Both the position numbers and the translations under genes were made by a program. A stretch of 64,000 nt of DNA from Neisseria canis (lineage in GTDB: Bacteria > Pseudomonadota > Gammaproteobacteria > Burkholderiales > Neisseriaceae): positions 2,046,001-2,110,000 of the forward strand of contig NZ_LR134313.1 in assembly GCF_900636765.1 (NCBI RefSeq). Direction: 5' to 3'. The notes under the pieces are model-generated. The model was not told the DNA's origin. It was given only the letters and a program-made list of their open reading frames with translations, and ran no database searches. How positions within the stretch are numbered: position 1 is the stretch's first letter; every line of letters starts with the position of its first letter. Positions 26,246 through 36,708 of the stretch are shown in pieces.

Positions 26246-27007
26246 TTACTGTTTTACCAGCAAAGCCTCCCAATCGTCGTATTCTCCATTGTATTGTTCG
26301 GCAAGAGCCTCCAGTGTGGCGGCTATTTTCGCCATACGCTCTCCATCGATAGAATCAACATGGGTAAGCGTTACCCTATACACTTCTGTATTGTCACTCG
26401 AACGGTTTATGTCGTTCAAATATTTACCCAAACCTTCCGCTGCGTGGGCAAATGCTTCCGCATCCGCCAATGTATCGAAATAAGCATAATGATGAATCGG
26501 ACGCAGCTGGGAAAGATTGTCACCGTAATTTCGTAGTGCTTCTATCATGGAAGCGTTCCGCTCATAAGCCTGCGCTTCCCTGCTGGGCAATAGAGTATTA
26601 CGGTAGAGCTGCCAATCCGGGTCTTCTTCGGCATTGCCGCCCAAAACAAACGGAATTTCAGACAGGCCATTTAAATATGCAGCATTGGTTTTATGAAAAA
26701 AATCTGCATTATCCGAATAGAAAAAAACGATACGTTGCCCTTGCGCAGTAATTGAGCCTACCCAGATGCCGCTTTGCTTCATCTCGGCATGCTCTATTAT
26801 GCCTTCTATAAAAGTTTGCAATTGTGCTGCCTGCCGATCTGTAGGCAAGCCGTTCGCTTCACCTTTATAACCTAGAGCAATATTGCACAATATGGGCTTG
26901 CCGGCTAACGGGGCTTTATCAGCCAAGTCGGTACGAACCCTAATAATACAAGGGCTTCCATCCGGAAAACTTGCTGCATAGCAATGACATTTGATTAGGC
27001 CTACCAT
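26246..27007 (-). CDS. DUF695 / RraB-like two-domain protein in the isc operon
   Basis: The 253-residue protein seems to join two domains. The N-terminal part (about 1-135), ending with RNTLLPSREAQAYERNASM, resembles DUF695. The C-terminal part (about 140-253) looks like RraB, the RNase E regulator: YGDNLSQLRPIHHYAYFD, then NTEVYRVTLTH and the closing YNGEYDDWEALL. The start at 27007 follows GGAAAG. It sits between iscS and iscU, where most isc operons have nothing. It may be a passenger gene or tie RNA decay to Fe-S status; both are speculation. Confidence 0.7.
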   Translation of the reverse strand: MVGLIKCHCYAASFPDGSPCIIRVRTDLADKAPLAGKPILCNIALGYKGEANGLPTDRQAAQLQTFIEGIIEHAEMKQSGIWVGSITAQGQRIVFFYSDNADFFHKTNAAYLNGLSEIPFVLGGNAEEDPDWQLYRNTLLPSREAQAYERNASMIEALRNYGDNLSQLRPIHHYAYFDTLADAEAFAHAAEGLGKYLNDINRSSDNTEVYRVTLTHVDSIDGERMAKIAATLEALAEQYNGEYDDWEALLVKQ

Positions 27008-27065
27008 AATACATCTTTCCGTTTCTCCACGTTGCAATCTTTTTATTATATAACTATTACACTGT

Positions 27066-28280
27066 TTAGTGTTCAGCCCATTCTACGGTACTTAAATCAA
27101 TGCCTTCTTTAAACATCTCCCATAAAGGAGACAGTTCTCTTAATTTATCAATTTTTGATTTAATCAGCTCTGCTGCAAAAGCCACTTCTTCTTCCGTCGT
27201 CATACGTCCGAAAGTAATACGCAACGAGCTGTGCGCCAATTCATCATTGCGCCCTAACGCACGCAGCACATAAGATGGTTCCAAGCTGGCAGAAGTACAA
27301 GCAGAACCGCTGGACACGGCCAATTCTTTAACGGCCATAATCAAGCTTTCACCTTCGACAAAGTTAAAGCTGACATTCAGATTAGTAGGCACCCTATGCT
27401 CTAAATCGCCGTTAATATACACTTCTTCGATACCTTCGATTCCTTTTAAGAAAATATCGCGAAGTTTCACAGCATGAGCGCGGTCTTGATCCAACTCCTC
27501 CCGTGCCAAACGGAATGCTTCTCCCATACCGACAATTTGGTGCGTTGGCAAAGTACCCGAACGGAAACCTCTCTCATGGCCGCCTCCATGAATTTGCGCT
27601 TCCAAGCGCACGCGCGGTTTACGGCGCACATAAAGCGCTCCAATACCTTTGGGGCCATAAATTTTATGCGCGGAAAGACTTAACAAATCAACTTTGGTCG
27701 TTTCAACATCAATCGGCGTTTTACCGGCGGCCTGAGCAGCATCAACATGGAAAATAATTTTATTTTCTCTGCAAATTTCACCGATGGCCGGAATATCTTG
27801 GATCACACCGATTTCATTATTTACCCACATCACAGAAATCAGAATCGTATCAGGGCGGATTGCTGATTTCAATTCCTCCAAATCTAGCAAACCATTTTCT
27901 TGCACGCCCAGATAAGTCACCTCAAAGCCCTGACGCTCCAATTCCCTCATCGTATCAAGAACAGCTTTATGCTCGGTTTTAACCGTAATTAAATGCTTGC
28001 CTTTGGTTTTATAAAAATTGGCCGCGCCCTTAATCGCAAGGTTGTTGGATTCAGTAGCCCCACTGGTAAACACTATTTCTTTAGCATCCGCATTGATGAG
28101 TTTCGCAATTTCCATGCGCGCATTTTCAACAGCTTCTTCAGCTTCCCAACCAAAGCTATGGCTATTGGAAGCAGGGTTTCCATAATGCTCGGTAAGGTAA
28201 GGAATCATTTTCTCAGCCACACGGGAATCAACGGGAGTAGTGGCTGCATAGTCAAGGTAAATAGGTGTTTTAATGGTCAT
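27066..28280 (-). CDS. iscS: Cysteine desulfurase IscS
   Basis: The 404-residue PLP enzyme shows [10 protein letters not shown] at the N-terminus, [12 protein letters not shown] with the PLP-binding Lys, and [20 protein letters not shown] with the catalytic Cys. Group I length and loop identify IscS rather than SufS. It takes sulfur from cysteine for Fe-S clusters, tRNA thiolation and cofactors. It follows iscR with 62 bases between them and is probably co-transcribed. Confidence 0.97.
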   Translation of the reverse strand: MTIKTPIYLDYAATTPVDSRVAEKMIPYLTEHYGNPASNSHSFGWEAEEAVENARMEIAKLINADAKEIVFTSGATESNNLAIKGAANFYKTKGKHLITVKTEHKAVLDTMRELERQGFEVTYLGVQENGLLDLEELKSAIRPDTILISVMWVNNEIGVIQDIPAIGEICRENKIIFHVDAAQAAGKTPIDVETTKVDLLSLSAHKIYGPKGIGALYVRRKPRVRLEAQIHGGGHERGFRSGTLPTHQIVGMGEAFRLAREELDQDRAHAVKLRDIFLKGIEGIEEVYINGDLEHRVPTNLNVSFNFVEGESLIMAVKELAVSSGSACTSASLEPSYVLRALGRNDELAHSSLRITFGRMTTEEEVAFAAELIKSKIDKLRELSPLWEMFKEGIDLSTVEWAEH

Positions 28281-28342
28281 GGTATTTGTTCTTTCTAACT
28301 AATTTTTTAATTCTGTATTTCGTTTTCTAAATTTAGATCAGA

Positions 28343-28795
28343 TTAACGCACATAGGGAAATTTAATGGTTTGTATATACTGATTGTTTTCGGCAGCATAC
28401 TGCTCCAATACATTTTGCAAGGTTACATTACATAAATATTCATCAATTTTTTGATTCAACGTTTCCCACAGATGATGGGTAAGGCAGGGTGCGCCTTTAT
28501 GACAATTAGCCTTACCGCTGCATTGTGTGGCATCCAAGCTATCTTCGGCTGCTGCAATAATTTGAGCTATATTAATCTCATCAGCACCGGCTGATAACAC
28601 ATAACCCCCACCCGGCCCTCTTATACTCTCAACCAAGCGAGCCCGCCTTAACTTGCTGAACAGTTGTTCCAGATACGATAAAGATATATTTTGCCTCTCA
28701 CTAATGGCATTTAGCTTTACTGCACCATCACTGGAATGCATAGCCAAATCCAGCATAGCCGTTACAGCAAATCTTCCTTTTGTAGTCAATCGCAT
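28343..28795 (-). CDS. iscR: Rrf2-family Fe-S regulator IscR
   Basis: The 150-residue protein has an N-terminal winged helix (MRLTTKGRFAVTAMLDLA, then ISLSYLEQLFSKLRRARLV) and the cluster ligands Cys92, Cys98, Cys104 and His107, at the same positions as in E. coli IscR. Holo-IscR binds type 1 sites and represses the isc operon; apo-IscR binds type 2 sites. A matching type 1 sequence lies about 90 bases upstream of its own start (28883-28907), so autoregulation is likely. It heads the leftward isc operon. Confidence 0.95.
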   Translation of the reverse strand: MRLTTKGRFAVTAMLDLAMHSSDGAVKLNAISERQNISLSYLEQLFSKLRRARLVESIRGPGGGYVLSAGADEINIAQIIAAAEDSLDATQCSGKANCHKGAPCLTHHLWETLNQKIDEYLCNVTLQNVLEQYAAENNQYIQTIKFPYVR

Positions 28796-28882
28796 AAACT
28801 ATTACTCTGTGAATTAAGCAAAATTGGAGACATTCCTACACTAAAAACTTCCAGCACAAACACTTTGAGAAAGAATTTTCCA

Positions 28883-28907
28883 ATATCCGAGTATTTCAGT
28901 CAAGTAT
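28883..28907 (-). promoter_or_regulatory. IscR type 1 binding site over the iscR promoter
   Basis: Read on the minus strand the 25 bases start ATACTTGACTGAAATACTCG and end GATAT. This matches the published type 1 pattern ATA-TTGACT-N-GGGTAT very closely. The TTGACT doubles as a likely -35 element, as in E. coli iscR. Confidence 0.75.
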
Positions 28908-28963
28908 TAACCATTCAATTTTGGACTGAAAAAACGTCTGCTTTACCTCTCAGCTGAAAAGAA

Positions 28964-28992
28964 TTGGAATATTTTTTTTCTTAGTATAGAAT
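28964..28992 (+). promoter_or_regulatory. Probable lldD promoter
   Basis: TTGGAA (28964-28969) and TAGAAT (28987-28992) are separated by 17 bases. The leader would be about 120 bases long. No operator was recognised. Confidence 0.5.
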
Positions 28993-29116
28993 GAGGCGAA
29001 TTTTATTTGTACAAATACGCGTGTATTAAGCATAAACAAGTAAACCCTGTAAAACAGCGCTATTTTGTAGATACCCCATTTAAATAAAACACCCCTTACA
29101 TATAGGTAACAAAAAA

Positions 29117-30289
29117 ATGAAACGAGATTTAAGCAAAATGACCTGCATTGAAGACCTGCGCAGGGTAGCTCAACGTAAAGTGCCTAAAATGTTTTACGAT
29201 TATGCTGATTCAGGCTCTTGGTCTGAAGCAACGTATCGTGAAAATACAACCGACTTTAAAGACATCAAATTCAATCAACGCGTATTGGTCAACATGGAAG
29301 GCCGCAGCTTGGCCACCAAAATGATCGGCCACGATGTAAAAATGCCGGTAGCAATTGCCCCTACCGGCTTTACCGGCATGCAGCATGCCGATGGCGAAAT
29401 CTTGGCTGCACGCGCAGCGGAAAAATTCGGCATCCCGTTTTCTCTCTCTACCATGTCGATTTGCTCGATCGAAGACGTTGCCGAAAATACCAGCGCGCCT
29501 TTCTGGTTCCAACTGTATGTGATGCGCGACCGTGAATTTATGGAAAACCTGATTAAGCGTGCGCAAGCAGCAAAATGCTCTGCATTGATTTTAACTGCGG
29601 ACTTACAGGTTTTAGGCCAACGCCATAAAGACATCAAAAACGGCCTTTCCGCACCACCCAAACCTACACTTGCCAATTTGATTAACTTGGCTACCAAACC
29701 CGAGTGGTGCATGAAAATGCTCAACACCGAACGCCGCACGTTCCGCAATATTGTTGGCCATGCTAAAAACGTGGGTGACTTATCTTCATTATCTTCTTGG
29801 ACTTCAGAACAATTTGACCCGCGCTTAAGCTGGGATGATGTTGCGCGCATTAAAGATTTATGGGGCGGCAAGCTGATTATTAAAGGTATCATGATGCCTG
29901 AAGATGCCGAACTTGCCGTTAAGAGCGGAGCGGATGCGCTGGTTGTTTCCAACCACGGCGGCCGCCAGCTTGACGACACCATTTCAAGCATTAAAGCTTT
30001 ACCTGATATTGTCAGCGCGGTAGGCAGCGATATCGAAGTTTGGCTGGATAGCGGCATCCGCAGCGGTCAAGATATTCTGAAAGCTTGGGCTTTGGGCGCC
30101 CGCGGCACCATGATCGGCCGCGCTTTCCTCTATGGCCTCGGTGCTTACGGAGAAGAAGGTGTGACCCGTGCGCTGGAGATTCTCTACAAAGAAATGGATA
30201 TTTCTATGGCGTTTACCGGCCATCGCGATATTCATGATGTAGATCAGCAGATTTTGGTACCCGGCACATACCCCACTCCTACCAAATAA
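29117..30289 (+). CDS. lldD: L-lactate dehydrogenase, FMN-dependent (LldD)
   Basis: The 390-residue protein belongs to the FMN alpha-hydroxy acid oxidase family: YDYADSGSWSEATYREN near the N-terminus, LTADLQVLGQRHKDIKNG, and the active-site SNHGGRQLD with His and Arg. LldD oxidises L-lactate to pyruvate at the inner membrane and passes electrons to quinone. Lactate is a main carbon source for Neisseria on mucosa. The gene is alone, with an uptake-sequence terminator behind it. The diverging iscR may share part of its control region. Confidence 0.95.
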   Translation: MKRDLSKMTCIEDLRRVAQRKVPKMFYDYADSGSWSEATYRENTTDFKDIKFNQRVLVNMEGRSLATKMIGHDVKMPVAIAPTGFTGMQHADGEILAARAAEKFGIPFSLSTMSICSIEDVAENTSAPFWFQLYVMRDREFMENLIKRAQAAKCSALILTADLQVLGQRHKDIKNGLSAPPKPTLANLINLATKPEWCMKMLNTERRTFRNIVGHAKNVGDLSSLSSWTSEQFDPRLSWDDVARIKDLWGGKLIIKGIMMPEDAELAVKSGADALVVSNHGGRQLDDTISSIKALPDIVSAVGSDIEVWLDSGIRSGQDILKAWALGARGTMIGRAFLYGLGAYGEEGVTRALEILYKEMDISMAFTGHRDIHDVDQQILVPGTYPTPTK

Positions 30290-30311
30290 TTAAAAACGTA
30301 AAGGTAAGCAT

Positions 30312-30345
30312 AATGCCTGTCTGAAAATCCTTTCAGACAGGCATT
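30312..30345 (+). terminator. Uptake-sequence terminator after lldD
   Basis: The arms 30312-30326 and 30331-30345 are 15-base complements with DUS cores. Confidence 0.8.
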
Positions 30346-30502
30346 GTCTTGATATAAAGTTTCGCTTACAGATTCAGCTGTAATTCATATCAAGGCTGCA
30401 AAAATAATCTGTTTTGTGTTAAAGTTTGGTTTTAATAACTTCATTTGGACGCAAGCGGCCTAACCCGCTTTTTTCTTGCGTCTGGAGAAAGATATTCCGA
30501 AT

Positions 30503-31639
30503 ATGCAGTCTTGGCAGCTCCCCGAACACATTGCCGACATTCTGCCTGACCGCGCACGGCATTTGGAAAGCGCGAAAGAAAGATTATTGGCTCTTTTCCG
30601 TTCTTACGGATACGAACTTGTGCACCCTCCCCTTATGGAATACAGCGCTTCGCTGCTTACCCATATTGATGCCGGCCTATCCCTCAAAACCATACGCGTT
30701 GTTGATCAAATCAGTGGCCGTCAATTGGGTATCCGTGCCGATATTACACCGCAAGTTGCCCGCATTGACGCGCATCTTTTGTCAGCCAACAACGGCATCA
30801 ACCGTTTGTGCTATTCCGGTTCCGTGCTACATGCAAAACCCGAAGGGTTTCTGACAACCCGCGAACCTTTTCAGACAGGGGCAGAATTATACGGCTATGA
30901 GGGCGTAGAAGCAGATATTGAGATTATCGAACTTATGCTAAAAAGCCTGCAAATAGGCAATATCAACAATATATTACTTTCCCTCGGCCATATCGGCGTT
31001 TTCCGCTCCCTTTCCGGCGCTGCAGAATTAAGCGAAAACCAATCCCAGCAATTATTGGCATTGATGCAGAATAAAGATACGGACGCAATCAAAAAATTGG
31101 TTAGCGAATGGGCGCTTGACGGCATGTGGGCCAAAGCATTCTCACTGCTACCGTCTTTATATGGCGGCCGTGAAGTAATTGACGAAGCCCGCCAACGCCT
31201 ACCTGATTTATTCAATGTCAACCATGCATTAAGCCAGCTTGAAGCAGTATGTAACGCCTTTCCCGAGCAAACTGTACACATAGACCTATCTGAATTGCGT
31301 GTTGACAATTATCACACCGGTCTGCTCTATGCCGCATACGGCCAACAAAGTCATGATGCCATAGCCAGAGGCGGACGCTACGACGGGCTCGGCAAGCACT
31401 TCGGCCGCAGCCGCCCTGCCACCGGCTTCAGCTTTGACTTACGCCGCTTAACCGGCAGTTTTACCGAGCAACGCAAACCTGCCATCAGCGTTGCTTATCA
31501 GGATTTGGAAGCAGCCCGCGATAAAATTGATCATCTGCGGGTCAATGGCGAGCGTGTCATTATCGACTATGGCGTCGAATGCAACGACAACTCTTCCCGC
31601 CGGTTAATTTTCGAAAACGGCAAATGGGAAATTCAATAA
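30503..31639 (+). CDS. hisZ: ATP phosphoribosyltransferase regulatory subunit HisZ
   Basis: The 378-residue protein is a HisRS-like paralogue without aminoacylation role. It matches neisserial HisZ from MQSWQLPEHIADILP through QISGRQLGIRADITPQVARI and ARGGRYDGLGKHFGRSRPAT. HisZ joins the short form of HisG to make the first enzyme of histidine synthesis feedback-sensitive. No hisG is near, which is usual for Neisseria. ATG 30503 gives the family N-terminus; the frame also opens at a TTG at 30476. purA follows 33 bases after the stop. Confidence 0.92.
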   Translation: MQSWQLPEHIADILPDRARHLESAKERLLALFRSYGYELVHPPLMEYSASLLTHIDAGLSLKTIRVVDQISGRQLGIRADITPQVARIDAHLLSANNGINRLCYSGSVLHAKPEGFLTTREPFQTGAELYGYEGVEADIEIIELMLKSLQIGNINNILLSLGHIGVFRSLSGAAELSENQSQQLLALMQNKDTDAIKKLVSEWALDGMWAKAFSLLPSLYGGREVIDEARQRLPDLFNVNHALSQLEAVCNAFPEQTVHIDLSELRVDNYHTGLLYAAYGQQSHDAIARGGRYDGLGKHFGRSRPATGFSFDLRRLTGSFTEQRKPAISVAYQDLEAARDKIDHLRVNGERVIIDYGVECNDNSSRRLIFENGKWEIQ

Positions 31640-32974
<1,335 letters not shown>

Positions 32975-32993
32975 TTTGGCTTTGCATACACTC

Positions 32994-33024
32994 TAAGGCG
33001 GCTGGCATGGCCGCCTTATTTCTT
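32994..33024 (+). terminator. Rho-independent terminator after purA
   Basis: The arms TAAGGCGGC (32994-33002) and GCCGCCTTA (33010-33018) are exact complements, followed by a T-rich tail. This is one of the few terminators here that is not built from uptake sequences. Confidence 0.85.
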
Positions 33025-33105
33025 TATAATCAACCAACTGGCATTTACTACTATATCTAATCAAATCACAAAGCAACCATACAGCCACTTCGCCTTATTA
33101 CCCTC

Positions 33106-33870
33106 ATGAAATTTACCGATACCCACACGCACCTTGCCGATACCCTACTGCACACCCGCCTTGATGAAATTCTCCGGCAGGCAAACGATGCCGGCGTTCG
33201 GCGGTTTATTGTTCCTGCCGCATCAATCAATGATTGGAACAAGATAGCTCTGCTGCAATCATCATCTATTTATGGGGCATTTGGTATTCATCCGTGGTAT
33301 GCCGAAAAAACCGACCAAGATTTTTTAAGCAGGCTTGACGAGCTTTTACGGCTGCACCCGCAAACCCTTATTGGAGAAATCGGCTTGGACTATGCCGATA
33401 AAAACCAACCGCCTGAATGGATCAAGCGGCAGAAAAACACGTTCCGGCAGCAGCTTGCTCTCGCCATGCAGCATAACCGCCCTGTTATTCTGCACAATGT
33501 GCGCGCGGGTAATGATCTTATCCGGATAATCAAAGAAAGCAGTTTCACACAAGGCGGCTTTGCGCATGCTTTTTCAGGCAGCATTGAAGAAGCGAAAGAA
33601 TTCATCAAACTGGGGTTTAAAATCGGTATCGGCTCTTTGCTGCTGAATCCTGCAGCAAAGAAAGCCCGCAAGGCTGCCGCCGAGCTGCCTTTAGAGAGCA
33701 TAGTTTTGGAAACCGACAGCCCGTTTATGCTGAAAAACAACGCTAATGTGCCTGCCAATGTGTACCGCATCGCCGAGATCGTGGCAGAACTGCGTGGCAT
33801 TCCTTTGCAGGTTTTATCAGAGCAAACCGAAAACAATGTGGATGCCGTATTGAACATTAACCGTCTATAG
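33106..33870 (+). CDS. TatD-family metal-dependent hydrolase
   Basis: The 254-residue protein has the TatD metal-site motifs DTHTHL, IHPWY, GEIGLDY, LHNVRA and ETDSPF in order. TatD-like proteins are TIM-barrel DNases or related hydrolases; the exact substrate of this one is open. It could be the YjjV/TatD type rather than YcfH because of its position and short length. A single uptake sequence (33889-33900) follows. No partner gene is evident. Confidence 0.88.
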   Translation: MKFTDTHTHLADTLLHTRLDEILRQANDAGVRRFIVPAASINDWNKIALLQSSSIYGAFGIHPWYAEKTDQDFLSRLDELLRLHPQTLIGEIGLDYADKNQPPEWIKRQKNTFRQQLALAMQHNRPVILHNVRAGNDLIRIIKESSFTQGGFAHAFSGSIEEAKEFIKLGFKIGIGSLLLNPAAKKARKAAAELPLESIVLETDSPFMLKNNANVPANVYRIAEIVAELRGIPLQVLSEQTENNVDAVLNINRL

Positions 33871-33888
33871 CATCAACCGCACATTGCT

Positions 33889-33900
33889 TTCAGACAGGCA
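33889..33900 (-). repeat. Single uptake sequence between tatD and the MFS remnant
   Basis: This is an exact TTCAGACAGGCA. The readable MFS homology starts directly after it. Confidence 0.85.
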
Positions 33901-33911
33901 TTCATTTCTAA

Positions 33912-34620
33912 TCTTCTATCGGTTTATTCGGTATTGCCTCTTTCTTGGCTTTACCTGCAACATGCCAAACATGAAAGAAAGGCGCTGTATCCGCTCAATT
34001 TAATCCAAGTCAGAACATTCCGTTTGGGCATTGCCGGAAATCTGGCCTGCCGCTTGGGCATGGCTTCCGTACCTTTTCTGCTTCCACTCTTACTGCAACT
34101 GGCTTTCGGCCGCAGCCCCAGCGAATCGGGTTGGATTTTGGCACCGGTTGCCTTTGCCGCGTTAATCACCAAACCGCTCATCAAAACCGTTATCAAGCGC
34201 ACGGGCTACCGCAAGGTATTGATTTGGAACACCCGGCTTATCGGCATCCTCATTATCCTGCTATCCCTGCCTACGGCAGCCACACCTTTATGGTTGCTCA
34301 TAACCTTATTATTCGTTTTAGGCATGTGCAACTCGCTGCAATATTCAGCCATGAACACACTGACCATCGCCGACTTGCGCCCGATTCAGACAGGCAGCGG
34401 CAACAGCCTGATGGCAGAAAACCAGCAGCTTTCCGTGAGCCTCGGCATTGCCTTGGGCGCCCTGCTGCTCAACCGTTTCAGCGTACCCGAAATCAGCGGC
34501 GGCAATCTGCACGACGCTTTCCGCTACACATTCCGGGCCATCGACATCCTTACCTTTGCCTTCACCCAAGTATTCTCCCGCCTGCACCGACCGGACGGTT
34601 CAAACCTAACCGGCGGCTGA
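33912..34620 (+). pseudogene. C-terminal remnant of an MFS drug transporter (EmrB/QacA type)
   Basis: The readable protein begins without a proper start (a TTG at 33934 is the first possible) in the middle of what looks like a loop between membrane segments. It continues through LNLIQVRTFRLGIAGNLACR and several hydrophobic helices, as in the C-terminal half of 14-helix MFS exporters. The first seven or so helices are missing, so it cannot be a complete transporter. The break coincides with the uptake sequence after tatD, which suggests loss by deletion or recombination there. An exact DUS also lies inside (34385-34396). A short product from the TTG cannot be excluded. Confidence 0.7.
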
Positions 34621-34627
34621 ACCCTTT

Positions 34628-34639
34628 TTCAGACAGGCA
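34628..34639 (-). repeat. Single uptake sequence before the MscS gene
   Basis: This is an exact TTCAGACAGGCA, 8 bases after the MFS remnant stop. Confidence 0.85.
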
Positions 34640-34715
34640 TTCAGCCTAAATTTTTCAAGCCGCTGCAACTTCTTTATAATTACGGTTCAATTGATCACAC
34701 ACACGCAAAAAATTC

Positions 34716-36179
34716 ATGCTGACTTTATTTTCAAATCTAACCCACTTTGTTCCCCACATTACCGGCCAATCAGGCGCAACCCTGCTTGAGCACACCAGCG
34801 AAGGGTTTAAAAGCTTCGTCTTATCCCTGTTCGCCCGAGACGAATTTGCCTCGCAGTTTTTACAAACCAGCTTCAGCCACTTTTCCGGCTGGCTCGATAT
34901 CGCCGTGGCCGCCGTCATTATGGGCCTGGCCTACTGGCTGTCTTCCGTGTGGATACGCAAAAAACCGATTGATTATTCTGCCCGCTTCGCCTTTCTGCGC
35001 CACTTGGGGCAGCGGATTCTTTGGCCCGTATTGATATTGGTGCTGACCTTTATCGCGCTGATTGTCTGGAACGCCATCGGCTTGCGTCCCCTTTGGCTGA
35101 GGCTGTTACTTTTGGCCGCACAATGGATGATTCTCATCCGCGCCGCACTGGCTATCGTCCACGCCGCCATGCCTGCCAACAAATTCAGCAATTGGCTGGA
35201 AAACACCATTGCCAGCACACTTTGGGGCTACTTCCTGCTTTGGGTTTCCGGCATTGACGACATCATCATCAATTGGATGAAAAACCTAACCTTTTCAGTA
35301 GGTTCTAGCACATTAAGCTTGTATACCATACTGACCGGCCTGTTATGGGTGGGCGTGGTTATGATGCTGGCCTTATGGTTATCGAAAGTCATTCAAGGCA
35401 AATTGATGAGCAGCAGCCATCTCGACATCAACTTGCGGATTATGCTCTCCAATATTGTCAAAACCGTTCTGGTTATCTTATCCGTGTTGATTGCGCTGCC
35501 TTTGGTCGGCATCAACCTTACCGTATTGTCTGTATTCGGCGGCGCATTGGGTGTGGGTATCGGTTTTGCCTTGCAGAAAATCGCCAGCAACTATATTTCC
35601 GGCTTCATTATTCTCGGCGACCGCTCCATCCGCCCCGGCGACCGGCTTACCGTTGACAACTTCACAGGCTACGTTACCAAAATCACTTCCCGCTTCGTGG
35701 TATTGCGCAGCACCACGGGTTCAGAAGCATTAGTCCCGAACGAAACGTTTATTACCTCAATGGTGATAAACGAATCCTACACCGGCAAATCTTTATCTCA
35801 AGCGTTGGATGTCCAAGTTTCTTACAGCTCGGATATTGTCCGCGCGATGGAGATCATGCGGGCAGCTGCGGCTGCGCAAGAACGCGTCGAAACCTCTCCC
35901 GAACCGAATGCCTTTTTGATCGGTTTCGCCGACAACGGCATTGATTTACGCATTACTTTCTGGGTAAAAGACCCGGAAAACGGCTTTCTCGGCCTCTTTT
36001 CCGCCATATTGCTGGATATTTGGAAACGCTTTAACGAAGAAAATATCGAATTTCCGTTCCCCCAACGCGAAGTGCGTATCCTCAATGAAGCCGCAGAGCC
36101 CAGCGATATGGCCATGCTGCGTGCTGGCCTTAAAGCCCGCGGCGACACCGAATCAATAGACCACGACGGCAACGAATGA
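34716..36179 (+). CDS. MscS-family mechanosensitive channel
   Basis: The 487-residue protein has several N-terminal membrane segments (about residues 55-75, 100-120, 125-145, 210-230, 250-275) and then the MscS pore helix pattern FGGALGVGIGFALQKIASNYISGF, rich in Gly and Ala, followed by the beta domain (ILGDRSIRPGDRL) and a cytoplasmic cage domain. Such channels open under membrane tension and release solutes after osmotic downshock. It is longer than E. coli MscS (286 residues) because of the extra N-terminal helices. Its stop overlaps the nudB start. Confidence 0.88.
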   Translation: MLTLFSNLTHFVPHITGQSGATLLEHTSEGFKSFVLSLFARDEFASQFLQTSFSHFSGWLDIAVAAVIMGLAYWLSSVWIRKKPIDYSARFAFLRHLGQRILWPVLILVLTFIALIVWNAIGLRPLWLRLLLLAAQWMILIRAALAIVHAAMPANKFSNWLENTIASTLWGYFLLWVSGIDDIIINWMKNLTFSVGSSTLSLYTILTGLLWVGVVMMLALWLSKVIQGKLMSSSHLDINLRIMLSNIVKTVLVILSVLIALPLVGINLTVLSVFGGALGVGIGFALQKIASNYISGFIILGDRSIRPGDRLTVDNFTGYVTKITSRFVVLRSTTGSEALVPNETFITSMVINESYTGKSLSQALDVQVSYSSDIVRAMEIMRAAAAAQERVETSPEPNAFLIGFADNGIDLRITFWVKDPENGFLGLFSAILLDIWKRFNEENIEFPFPQREVRILNEAAEPSDMAMLRAGLKARGDTESIDHDGNE

Positions 36180-36616
36180 GCCAGCCCAAGCCTTTAAAAC
36201 AACCGGTCTCCGTGCTGGTCGTGCTCCACGACGGCGCGGGGCAGGTTTTATTGCTGGAACGTGCCGACAACGCAGGCTTCTGGCAGTCTGTAACCGGCAG
36301 CATAGAAACCGGCGAAAGCCTGTCTGAAACCGCCCTCCGCGAAGTTTGGGAAGAAACCGGCATCCGCCTGAGAGCCGAAGACTTAAACGACTGGCAGGAA
36401 AGTACCGTTTATGAAATCTACCCGCACTGGCGCTGGCGCTACCCCGAAGGCGTGACGCACAATACCGAACACATTTTTTCCGCCGTCATCTCCAAAGCAA
36501 GCAGCATCACATTGGCAGAGCACGTTTCCTATCAATGGCTGCCCGTAGAAGAAGCCGCAGAAAAGGTATTCTCACCGTCAAACCGCAGCGCCATTTTAAG
36601 TTTGGCTAAACATTGA
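36176..36616 (+). CDS. nudB: Dihydroneopterin triphosphate diphosphatase, Nudix (NudB)
   Basis: The 146-residue Nudix enzyme carries the full box GSIETGESLSETALREVWEE followed by TGI, with the metal-binding Glu residues. Overall sequence (GFWQSVTGSIE, YPHWRWRYPEGVTHNTEHIF) fits NudB, which removes pyrophosphate from dihydroneopterin triphosphate in folate synthesis. It overlaps the channel gene by four bases (ATGA), so translation is coupled although the functions seem unrelated. A near-match to the uptake sequence (AGCCTGTCTGAA) lies inside, near 36318. Confidence 0.88.
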   Translation: MSQPKPLKQPVSVLVVLHDGAGQVLLLERADNAGFWQSVTGSIETGESLSETALREVWEETGIRLRAEDLNDWQESTVYEIYPHWRWRYPEGVTHNTEHIFSAVISKASSITLAEHVSYQWLPVEEAAEKVFSPSNRSAILSLAKH

Positions 36617-36618
36617 AA

Positions 36619-36659
36619 ATGCCTGTCTGAAAAGATTGAATATCCTTTCAGACAGGCAT
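36619..36659 (+). terminator. Uptake-sequence terminator after nudB
   Basis: The arms 36619-36632 and 36646-36659 are 14-base complements with a loop of 13 bases. Confidence 0.75.
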
Positions 36660-36708
36660 ATATTTAGTTATATAACTTCAACAAACCGATACGGAAAACA
36701 ACACAACC

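Larger units (their letters stand above)
28796..29116. other. Divergent promoter region between iscR and lldD
   Basis: This gap of 321 bases is AT-rich. It contains an IscR type 1-like site with an embedded TTGACT for the leftward operon, and a TTGGAA-N17-TAGAAT promoter candidate pointing towards lldD. No gene is visible. Confidence 0.7.

Noticed and set aside
28796..29116. Search for tRNA or riboswitch in this and other large gaps
   Set aside because: No cloverleaf, CCA-type 3' end or known riboswitch core could be found by reading.
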